Made by a program: the position numbers and the translations under genes. This document shows, piece after piece, positions 56,157-64,000 of a stretch of DNA of 64,000 nt (position 1 is its first letter; each line of letters begins with the position of its first letter). This DNA is from Sabethes cyaneus (Eukaryota > Arthropoda > Insecta > Diptera > Culicidae), in assembly GCF_943734655.1 (NCBI RefSeq), contig NC_071353.1:75896121-75960120 (forward strand). Direction: 5' to 3'. The notes beneath the pieces are model-generated. The model saw only the letters and a list, made by a program, of their open reading frames with translations. It did not search any database and was not told the origin of the DNA.

Positions 56157-59100
56157 CTAGCTGACCCGACAAACTTCGTATTGCCACAAATTAACCTGTG
56201 TTGTACATAAATCATGAATCTCGGATGATCTTTGTCACAATCTCGAGTTTTGCCAGTTTCTGAGGAGTTCAACCTTAGCTGATTAATTTGGCAGTTACGT
56301 AACTATGAAAGTATCCCAGGTAACCAATAAGCATCACCAATGCTATTCAAATGTAGGCCAATAAGCATTTAAGTCGCCTTAAATGCTACTTAAATGCTAT
56401 TTTGGCAAAATATACAGCTACTTTACTGATAACCTTCTTATAGTGCTGACAATGCTAATTTACAGCTAATTACCGGCACGAAGAATTTGAATACAATTTT
56501 GGATGCCAATTTGCAACACCTATGCAGTCAAAAAGCTAATATACAACAACGTGCAGTATAAAATGCCAGATACGCTGATTTGCTGCTTATGTTAATGCTT
56601 ATTAGTTACCAGGAATTGGTAGTTTAGTAAACAAATTTGCAATTTTTCCTCACAGTAAAGTAGAAAACTCCCCTGTCCCCTCATTGCATAGCCAGAAAGC
56701 GGATAGTAATAGTCGTCATGATTGTACAACATTTCGCCGTATATCATTTTGCGAAAAACCTTAAGCGGAATGTACCACTTCACAGAAAACTTTTTTGTGA
56801 AATTTCGCGATCCTCTCCTTACTCGCTGTCGCTCGTTCCAGGAAACCAAGGTAGACCTAGGAAAACAAATAAACCTAGACAGTAGTGATTTCTGCGGGGA
56901 GTTGCCTCCCCCCAGTGGGCGGCGCTTCCGACAACTTCCGGTCGCCGGCAACACTCGCGGCCGTTTGGTCCTGAATGATCTAGTGTTACTATAAATAATT
57001 TCTGTGGTCTTGTTATTGACTAATGTTTTATGGAAGAGTCTCGAATTTCTCGAGTTCGATTAGTTTTTGAGTTTCGCAAAAATTTCTGTTTTATTTGTAT
57101 GAGAGTCCATATCCCCCTACCACAGGGGTGAGAGGTCTCTAACTATCATAAAATAAATTCAAGACTCCAAAATCTCGCACATGCCAAATTTGGTTTCATT
57201 TGCTTGACTAGTTCTCAAGTTATAAGGAAATTTGAATTTCATTTGTATAGGAGCCCCCCTCCTAAACAGGGGAGGGGTCTTAATTCATCATAGAAAAAAT
57301 TGCTGCCCCCTAAAAGCCCCACATGCCTAATTTGGTTCCATTTGCTTGATTAGTACTCAAATTATAAGGAAATTTGTATTTCATTTGTATGGGAGCTCCC
57401 CCTCTTAAAAGTGGAAGGGGTCGTAATTCACAATACAAAACATTTTAGATAAGAGAATAAGAGGAAATTTGCATTTCATTTGTATGGAAGCCCACCCTCT
57501 TAAAGTGGGGAGGGGTCCTAATTCACCATAGAAAATATTTTTGCCTCCAAAAACCTCCACATGCCAAATTTGGTTCTATTTGCTTGATTAGTTCTCGAGT
57601 TATGTGGAAATTTGTATTTCATTTGTATAGGAGCCCCCCCCTCCTAAAGTGAGAAGAGGTCCTAATTCATCATAGAAAAAAATCTTGCCTCCAAAAACAC
57701 CTGCATGCCAAATTTGGTTCCATTTGCTTGATTAGTTCTAGAGTTATGAGGAAATTTGTATTTCGTTTGTATAGGAGCCCCCCCTCCTAAAAAGGTAAGA
57801 AGTCCTAATTCATCATGGAAAAATGGTTACCTCCAAAAACACCCACATGCCAAATATGGTTCCATTTGCTTGATTAGTTCTCGAATTATGAGGAAATTAG
57901 TATTTCATTTGTGTAGAAGCCCCCCCTCTTAAAGTGGGGAGGGGTCCTAATTCACCATAGAAAATATTTTTGGCTCCAAAAACCTCCACATGCCAAATTT
58001 GGTTCTATTTGCTTGATTAGTTCTCGAGTTATTAGGAAATTTGTATTTCATTTGCATAGGAGCCCCCCCCCCCTCCTCCTAAAGTGGGGAGAGATCCTAA
58101 TTCATCATAGAAAAAATTCTTGCCTCCAAAAACACCTACATGCAAAATTTGGTTCCATTTGCTTGATTAGTTCTCGAGTTTTGAGGAAATTTGTATTTCG
58201 TTTGTATAGGAGCCCCCCCTCCTAAAGTGGGGAGGGGTCCCAATTCATCATAGACACAAATTTTATCTCCAAAAACACACACATGCCAAATTTGGTTCCA
58301 TTTGCTTGATTAGTTCTCGAGTTATGAGGAAATTTGTATGGAAGCCCCCCCCCCCGCCCTCTTAAAGGGCAGAGGAGTAATAATTCCCCTTATAAAGAGG
58401 GGACGGGTCTCAATTTACCATAGAATAAATTCTTGTCACCGAAAACACCCACATGCCAAATTTTGTTTTATTTGCTTGATTAGTTCTCGAGTTATGCAGA
58501 AATTTGTGTTTCATTTGTATGGGAGCCCCCCTCTTAGTGGAGGGATGGGTCTCTAACCATCACTAAAACCTTTCCTGGCCCCAGGCTTGTTATTTCCTCA
58601 CTCATTGTGCAAAAAGTGCAACTTTTTTTGTTCCACACAATGAGCAGAACTGCTTTCAGAAATGAGAAGTAAATCCACACAATGAGAAACAAACTAAACA
58701 CAATGAGAAAAACTGACGTGCAGAAAAATTTCTTAATGCGCTCTTTAAATGAGCAACTTTCGGTTTTGCTCCCGGTCCTCTCGGTAGCTACAGCAGTAAA
58801 CGTGGAAACAAAACAACCGGTGCGCGTACAGCAGCTATAGACTCAGAGGCGTCAAGACAATCAAAAGTCGTTAAATTTTGAATCTTAGCGGAGAATTGCC
58901 TTTGTTTATAATGGGACTTTCCTGTTGGTACGCGTCAAGAAGCAAATGTATGGGAATTCAAATGTTGCCATATCTAAATAACATTTTTCGCACTGTTGCC
59001 GTTGTGACATGCCTAACCATATGATGCAGTTGCGTTCACGGGCAGCCAAACTCAACTGAATATACTAAATGTAAGAATTTCAACTGCAACTGCAACTGCA

Positions 59101-59521
59101 TGATTCAACTGCATTAATGGATTAATGTTTTTCTGATGGCAATGACCGCTATTGACAATCGTCGTTTTTTCTCAACGAACTACCCATGTTAAAACTACCC
59201 GTAGTTGTCATACGTCAGCGCATCGCATCAACGTATTCAAAGTTCAAAACATTCTCCTCAATGAGTAGCACAGTGTGCGGTTGCTCATAAAACTGCGTTC
59301 AGCAAGAAAGAGCACAGTTAAAATGAAACGGAGCAGAATAAATCGCGTTGAAGACTGAGCACAGTTTGAATTTTTCTCTTCTCTTTTTTTCTTCTGAGGA
59401 GGTGCCATCCCTGCCTGGCCCCAAAAACCTCTACATGCAAATTTTCACGCCGATTGGTTCAGTAGTTTTCGATTCTATACGGACAGACAGACAGACAGAA
59501 ATCCTTTTTTATAGGTATAGA
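56157..59521 (-). mobile_element. Helitron-like element, family 1, copy 4 (long form)
   Basis: Plus strand CTAGCTGACCCGACAAAC after A (56156) to GGTATAGA before T (59522). It includes MITE V (about 56317-56617) without the inner MITE A of copy 2, an array of ~143-bp units (about 57170-58540), and the hAT-like element L near its other end. The long form shares CTCCCCCCAGTGGGCGGCGC and a preceding ~0.7-kb segment with copy 2. Confidence 0.78.
58582..59413. mobile_element. hAT-like element L inside Helitron copy 4
   Basis: Starts CAGGCTTGTTATTTCC and ends with inverse of CAGGGATGGCACCTCC, flanked by CCTGGCCC (58574-58581 and 59414-59421), an exact 8-bp duplication. The second duplication unit (near 60482) shows the site empty: CCTGGCCCCAAAAACC. 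832 bp. It includes CACAATGAG repeats and a stretch with CAACTGCAACTGCAACTGCA. No coding. Confidence 0.82.
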
Positions 59522-59751
59522 TTAATAAACTGTAAAGCATTTTATCCATTATAGTAGGTTTTGATCTTAGTTTAATACAAATTAGTAATAATTTGTACAG
59601 TGATAGATTACAATGCAAGTTGTTGTGATATGTTCAAAAATAAACAGTAACTGTTAATTTGCAGTTTGCGATTAGTGATTAGCGAAATTTCCACGATTAT
59701 CGAGCAAATTGTATCGGTTAGCGAATTAGCGGTGCCCAACACTGATAGGGC

Positions 59752-59954
59752 CAGGGATGGTTCGATCACGTTGACTCAATTTTGATTCATTTGACAGTAC
59801 CGTCTTAACGGGGCCAAATATGACAAAGTTATTTACGGGACATTTGTAGAACAGGTTATTATCTATAATTTTGCTGAATAAAGTTTTGCTGTATCTTTTG
59901 TAGTAACGGCGCTACAATGCTAGTATCTTATTAGTGACTAAATGAACACTTAAT
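59752..59954. mobile_element. MITE M, left half only (duplication unit 1)
   Basis: Identical to the first ~200 bp of the complete M at 60823; cut at the tandem duplication junction. Confidence 0.82.
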
Positions 59955-60822
59955 TTGTATTTCATTTGCATAGGAGCCCCCCCTCCTCCTAAAGTGGGGA
60001 GAGATCCTAATTCATCATAGAAAAAATTCTTGCCTCCAAAAACACACATGCAAAATTTGGTTCCATTTGCTTGATTAGTTCTCGAGTTTTGAGGAAATTT
60101 GTATTTCGTTTGTATAGGAGCCCCCCCTCCTAAAGTGGGGAGGGGTCCCAATTCATCATAGAAACAAATTTTATCTCCAAAAACACACACATGCCAAATT
60201 TGGTTCCATTTGCTTGATTAGTTCTCGAGTTATGAGGAAATTTGTATGGAAGCCCCCCCCCCGCCCTCTTAAAGGGCAGAGGAGTAATAATTCCCCTTAT
60301 AAAGAGGGGAGGGGTCTCAATTTACCATAGAATAAATTCTTGTCACCGAAAACACCCACATGCCAAATTTTGTTTTATTTGCTTGATTAGTTCTCGAGTT
60401 ATACAGAAATTTGTGTTTCATTTGTATGGGAGCCCCCCTCTTAGTGGAGGGATGGGTCTCTAACCATCACTAAAACCTTTCCTGGCCCCAAAAACCTCTA
60501 CATGCAAATTTTCACGCCGATTGGTTCAGTAGTTTTCGATTCTATACGGACAGACAGACAGACAGACAGAAATCCTTTTTTATTGGTATAGATTAATAAA
60601 CTGTAAAGCATTTTATCCATTATAGTAGGTTTTGATCTTAGTTTAATACAAATTAGTAATAATTTGTACAGTGATAGATTACAATGCAAGTTGTTGCGAT
60701 ATGTTCAAAAATAAACAGTAACTGTTAATTTGCAGTTTGCGATTAGTGATTAGCGAAATTTCCACGATTATCGAGCAAATTGTATCGGTTAGCGAATTAG
60801 CGGTGCCCAACACTGATAGGGC

Positions 60823-61214
60823 CAGGGATGGTTCGATCACGTTGACTCAATTTTGATTCATTTGACAGTACCGTCTTAACGGGGCCAAATATGACAAAGT
60901 TATTTACGGGACATTTGTAGAACAGGTTATTATCTATAATTTTGCTGAATAAAGTTTTGCTGTATCTTTTGTAGTAACGGCGCTACAATGCTAGTATCTT
61001 ATTAGTGACTAAATGAACACTTAATTAGTCACTGATGAGTTACTAGCGTTGTAGCACCGTAACTACAAATGACACAGCAAAACTTTGTTCAGAAAAATTG
61101 TAGATTAGAACTTGTTCTGCAAATATCCCATATATAACATTGGTGTATTTGGGTCGGCTGAGACGGTACTGTCAAATGAATCAAAATTGAGTCAAAGTGA
61201 TCAAATCATCCCTG
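60823..61214. mobile_element. hAT-like foldback MITE M
   Basis: CAGGGATGGTTCGATCACGT at the left is mirrored at the right (TGATCAAATCATCCCTG). The two arms of about 190 bp pair almost throughout, with several mismatches, around the centre near 61020. The 8-bp duplication GATAGGGC lies at 60815-60822 and 61215-61222. The site overlaps the right-hand target duplication of element N, so M entered after N. Confidence 0.85.
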
Positions 61215-61223
61215 GATAGGGCC

Positions 61224-61276
61224 CATAAAAAGATTAATACAACGTATTTTTTAATAACCGTTTCTTTTCGTTTCAG
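61224..61276 (+). promoter_or_regulatory. Splice acceptor region of WDR20-like gene
   Basis: The 53 bases between the last transposon duplication and the exon contain TTTTTTAATAACCG, a possible branch point (TTAATAAC), and the pyrimidine tract TTTCTTTTCGTTTCAG ending at 61276. Confidence 0.65.
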
Positions 61277-62246
61277 TGAATTTTCGAATAGTGCAAATAT
61301 TAGTAATAGCGGACAGAATACATCAGCAAAGGATGATAACAAATCAATAGCTAATACAACGTATCTTAACGATAAAGATACTGTGGATAATGCTAATTTT
61401 AATCTTAATGCTGTACTAACAAGTAACAGTTTAAGTTTCGCTATAAATTGTGATGATAGTAATAATAGTAATAATAGTAGTGATAAGGGATCAACAAGTA
61501 GTGTTGATGGCAAATATTCGAGGAATCATCTTACTAAGGGCAGCAATGTTGGTAACTGTAGTAGTAACGTTGTTGCATGCACGACTTCCAACAGAAAAGA
61601 GAAGGACACTAATAACGATAAAAATTCCAAACTAGATTCCAACCACATTCATCACCATTCAGCGCTTAATTCGATAACGCAACGATTATCTCATTTTGGT
61701 TTTGGGAATAGCGGCAGCACTTGTAGCAATAACAGTGATAAAAGTGAAAAATGTGAAAAGTCCGCCAAAAACAGTACTAGTAAAAGAAATATCATATCGC
61801 TTTCTGGCAAAACTAATAATAATAGCAATACTTTATGCAATAGTTCAAACAACAATCATTTCCATCAAACAAATGCAAAGAACAACATCAGCCATGTCAA
61901 CAACAATGTTGAACAGTCTATTTCAACGTCATCGTCAAGTAGTGGCAATGGTGGGGGTATTTCAAATACTATTACGTCGATCATGACCTCATCGCTAACC
62001 AAAAACAAAAGAATTGATGGATCAGTACCCAGTGGGGGAGGAAATAGTATTGTCTCATCATATGACCCAATGAAGCTAATTGGTACTCCAGCGTGTCCGC
62101 GATTTGACGACTGTCCAGTATTAGAACCGTTGGTGTGTAAAAAAATTGCTCACGAACGACTAACGGCGTTAATTTTCCGTGAAGATTGCTTTCTCACCGC
62201 GTGCCAGGATGGATTTGTGTATACTTGGGCTAGACCTGGATACCTG
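61277..62246 (+). CDS. WDR20-like protein, penultimate coding exon
   Basis: Exon from acceptor TTTCAG to donor CTG/GTAGGA; reads in frame from GAA at 61278 (first base completes a split codon). Residues up to about 255 are low complexity, rich in Asn, Ser and Lys with short His runs (e.g. SSSSSGNGGG). The conserved end follows: YDPMKLIGTPACPRFDD, VLEPLVCKKIAHERLTALIF, then REDCFLTACQDGFVYTWARPG, the last WD blade of WDR20 family proteins. WDR20 binds the deubiquitinases USP12/USP46 with WDR48 and raises their activity (family knowledge). Earlier exons coding the rest of the propeller are not in the window. Gene identity is by remembered family sequence, not a search. Confidence 0.78.
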
Positions 62247-62305
62247 GTAGGATATCAGTGTTTCAATAATAATAAGAGTATCATAACATTTTTTTATTTT
62301 TACAG
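62247..62305 (+). other. 59-nt intron of WDR20-like gene
   Basis: Donor GTAGGATA and acceptor TATTTTTACAG, phase 0. Read-through would add a frame rich in Phe/Tyr (NNNKSIITFFYFYRIYHSIY) unlike the family C-terminus, which supports splicing. The length is typical of small dipteran introns. Confidence 0.72.
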
Positions 62306-62365
62306 AATCTACCACAGCATTTACCTCCAAGTCCAACCGCACCTCCAGGTGGTACAGTAGTATAA
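62306..62365 (+). CDS. WDR20-like protein, last coding exon
   Basis: Reads NLPQHLPPSPTAPPGGTVV and stops with TAA at 62363-62365. It is Pro-rich and ends Gly-Gly-Thr-Val-Val. It follows TWARPGYL of the previous exon in phase 0. This short tail is separate from the WD blade and may be a terminal linker; no domain is recognised. Confidence 0.7.
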   Translation, partial: NLPQHLPPSPTAPPGGTVV

Positions 62366-63081
62366 GGCACTATTAGTATTAGTATTGCAATTTTAACATA
62401 AACCTATATGTTATCGTCTTTCCCATTTCTAGGAGTATTTTAAATGTTTTATAATTTGATTTGAACATGTTAGTTTGCAAATTATGAACAAAAATTCGAC
62501 TATCTGTATACAAATATTCTACATGCAAATTTAATGTAATTTGTTGCGAGCAAAACAATACATTGTGTAATCAAAGAATTGCAGTAGTAAGGTATATTGC
62601 GAAGCGGTTTGTATTTTTGTACATACCTGTTTCTTATTTTTTATTATTAATATGTAATTATAAATATTATGATCATGGATATTTTTGTTAATATCATTAT
62701 TATTTTATTATTAATAATATTACTATTTTTATTATTAATATATTAATATTATTATATTATTATTATTTGTAAAAACACTATCATTTTTATAATTATTCAT
62801 ATTATTATTCAAGTTATCTCTATCATAATAATAACAATACCATCATAAAATATTCTTATAATTATTGCTGTAATCGTTGTCCTCTCATTCATAGGTAACA
62901 AAATAGCTAAATCACTGAATTTAAAAGAAAGAATAATCAATTGAAATGAATATTTAATTCACCAAAACAACAAAATCAATTTTTTCTCATTCATTTGCGC
63001 TAAACGTTTTGAAGCGATCAAAAATGCGTAATATGGTCGAAGTTTTTATTATCTTCGTTAAACCAAAGACAACTAAATAAA
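62366..63081 (+). other. Probable 3' UTR of WDR20-like gene
   Basis: Very AT-rich with (ATT)n-like runs at 62640-62900. The first clear AATAAA after the stop is at 63076-63081, another near 63117. The poly(A) site is inferred. Confidence 0.5.
62640..62900. repeat. ATT-rich low-complexity tract
   Basis: Imperfect TTA/ATT trinucleotide runs, including TTATTATTATTTG near 62758. Lies in the presumed 3' UTR. Confidence 0.8.
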
Positions 63082-64000
63082 ATGTTTTGAAGAGTGAGTA
63101 TGAAAGCTACGTTAAGAAATAAATCGTACGCGGGGTTTTCTGGAGCTTTATTTTGTGGGATAAAAGACGCTATCTCTTGAAAAAGAAGTTAGTGAACAAC
63201 TGTGTTATTAGGGTTATTAAATTGTACTACTTCATAAACATTTTTATAGAGTCTATTATTTGAGTCAGTTAAGAAAAACAAATTCGAAAAATGATTAAAT
63301 AAGGCGTGCATAACAACTATTATAGTAGTAATAGAAAAACCATTGTTTACAAACCAGAATATAAAATTGATAAATAAAACTCATGTTCGTAAACAATATC
63401 AAACTGAGTGATTTGACTTGATACAGATAATTATTGATGTTACAACAATCACATGACTATACGGTTGTGTATCTCCTGCTAGTAGCGGTGTTTCTCTCGA
63501 TTCCCCTGCGGGGCGATGTTTAATGGGGAAGCAGGCGGGTGCAGATAATGCTTTCGGGGAAGCGAGTACATATGATGCTTTCGGGGAAGGCGATGTGTGC
63601 TGCACGGGTGAATGTGCCGTTTCTAATCTACAATGTGCTGCTCTATTCTGGGACTGCGTCGACCAGAAAGGGTGCTATTGCTGATCGGATTCGATCCTAC
63701 CACATGGAGGTGGTGCACTTTGCGAGAACTGGGGCTTATTCCGGCCACAATCTATGACCATAACCTGGAAAAGTAACTGGCAGACTATTCTGAGACTCGG
63801 TCACAGAGATAAATTGGTTTGTTAGTTACCTGATTTCGAATAATTGCACAAAGCCTGCTACGGCTAATTAAATAGTACACGTTGTTTTACTTATTGTCAC
63901 TTAATCAACTTTTCATACCTTCGTGATCACGTGTTCAAGTCTAAATGACCGAGTCTATCTCAGCCCAACCAGCATAACCCCTTATCTTAAACTAATTTTC
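63082..64000. other. Unassigned 3' flank
   Basis: 63480-63760 is GC-richer than its surroundings and contains GATGCTTTCGGGGAAG-type motifs (ATAATGCTTTCGGGGAAGCG and ATGATGCTTTCGGGGAAGGC, 30 bp apart), a short direct repeat. A 72-codon frame at 63539 has no recognisable domain. GGATTCGATCC at 63687 looks like a B box but no tRNA-like fold is visible. Confidence 0.4.

Larger units (their letters stand above)
56017..60815. mobile_element. hAT-like element N, enlarged by nested insertion and duplication
   Basis: Ends CAGTGTTGGGCACCACTAAT (left) and inverse of CAGTGTTGGGCACCGCTAAT (right). The 8-bp duplication ATAGGGCC is at 56009-56016 and 61216-61223, the right copy displaced by MITE M. Native sequence is only about 136 bp at the left (56017-56156) and about 225 bp at the right. 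The rest is Helitron copy 4 plus a tandem duplication. 8-bp duplication and CAGTG ends fit the hAT superfamily. No transposase. Confidence 0.78.
58035..61020. repeat. Recent tandem duplication (~1.07-kb unit)
   Basis: Unit 1 is 58035-59954 (including the 832-bp L insertion) and unit 2 is 59955-61020 (without L). Each holds the end of Helitron copy 4, the right end of N and the left half of MITE M. The units differ at only a handful of bases (e.g. TTTATAGG versus TTTATTGG at the Helitron terminus). The junction CACTTAATTTGTATTTC shows about 4 bp of shared AATT, consistent with microhomology. Confidence 0.85.

Noticed and set aside
953..60463. Many 60-110-codon frames with recurring SPP/HAKFGSICLISSR-type peptides
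   Set aside because: They follow the ~143-bp period of the Helitron arrays on both strands, vary with unit indels and have no start or splice context; they are by-products of the tandem repeat.
63660..63720. tRNA gene near GGATTCGATCC
   Set aside because: A B-box-like motif alone; no acceptor or anticodon stems could be paired around it.
1..64000. Endogenous viral element or toxin/immune gene cluster
   Set aside because: No capsid, glycoprotein, RNA-dependent RNA polymerase or toxin-like coding was recognised; all pol-like coding belongs to LTR or non-LTR retrotransposons.

Overview
This window is repeat-dominated insect DNA, most likely from a culicine (Aedes-like) mosquito. The reasons are the AT-rich background, the mix of BEL/Pao, Ty3/gypsy and R1-clade elements, the very many short inverted-repeat (MITE-like) elements, and one recognisable host gene with short insect-type introns. 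The species call is inference from general knowledge. No bacterial genes, CRISPR arrays, rRNA genes or functional tRNA genes were seen.

Layout. 1-4512: a large inverted-repeat element whose spacer holds a Helitron-like element (783-3033) with an internal ~143-bp tandem array. 4621-15224: a TA-target inverted-repeat element ('D') split by a BEL/Pao LTR retrotransposon (5270-15101, exact ACTAG target duplication). The BEL is itself interrupted by a TTAA-target element ('B', 8759-12039), and B is interrupted by an unclassified element ('C', 9603-11652). 15227-17450: a minus-strand, 3'-truncated CR1-like LINE. 18016-22871: a degenerate minus-strand Ty3/gypsy element with 259-bp LTRs. 24325-27593: Helitron copy 2, carrying two nested MITEs. 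27852-36440: a Russian-doll stack in which element E contains D, D contains a 6.4-kb block F, F contains a second C, and that C contains a second Helitron family. The same stack also holds SINEs, a 9-bp-TSD element and a head-to-head SINE palindrome. 36441-38073: a TA-target element (K). 38142-40384: Helitron copy 3. 40923-43503: a TA-target MITE, then E interrupted by MITE A, which is interrupted by B. 43640-49586: a degenerate R1-clade LINE. 51613-53286: a pogo-like relic. 55392-61223: a cluster of hAT-like elements, Helitron copy 4 and a very recent tandem duplication.

The only convincing host gene is at the right end: the last two coding exons (61277-62246 and 62306-62365) of a WDR20-like WD-repeat gene on the + strand, separated by a 59-nt intron. 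Its protein family is the cofactor of USP12/USP46 deubiquitinases. The repeat mass to its left may be intron, since earlier exons are not visible here. The nearest transposon insertion ends 53 bp before the splice acceptor.

The main value of the window is that several insertions can be resolved exactly, because an unoccupied copy of the same target lies elsewhere in the window (B in A, C in B, Helitron-2 in C, L in Helitron-1). This gives a relative chronology and firm element boundaries without outside data. All element letters are local names used only here.
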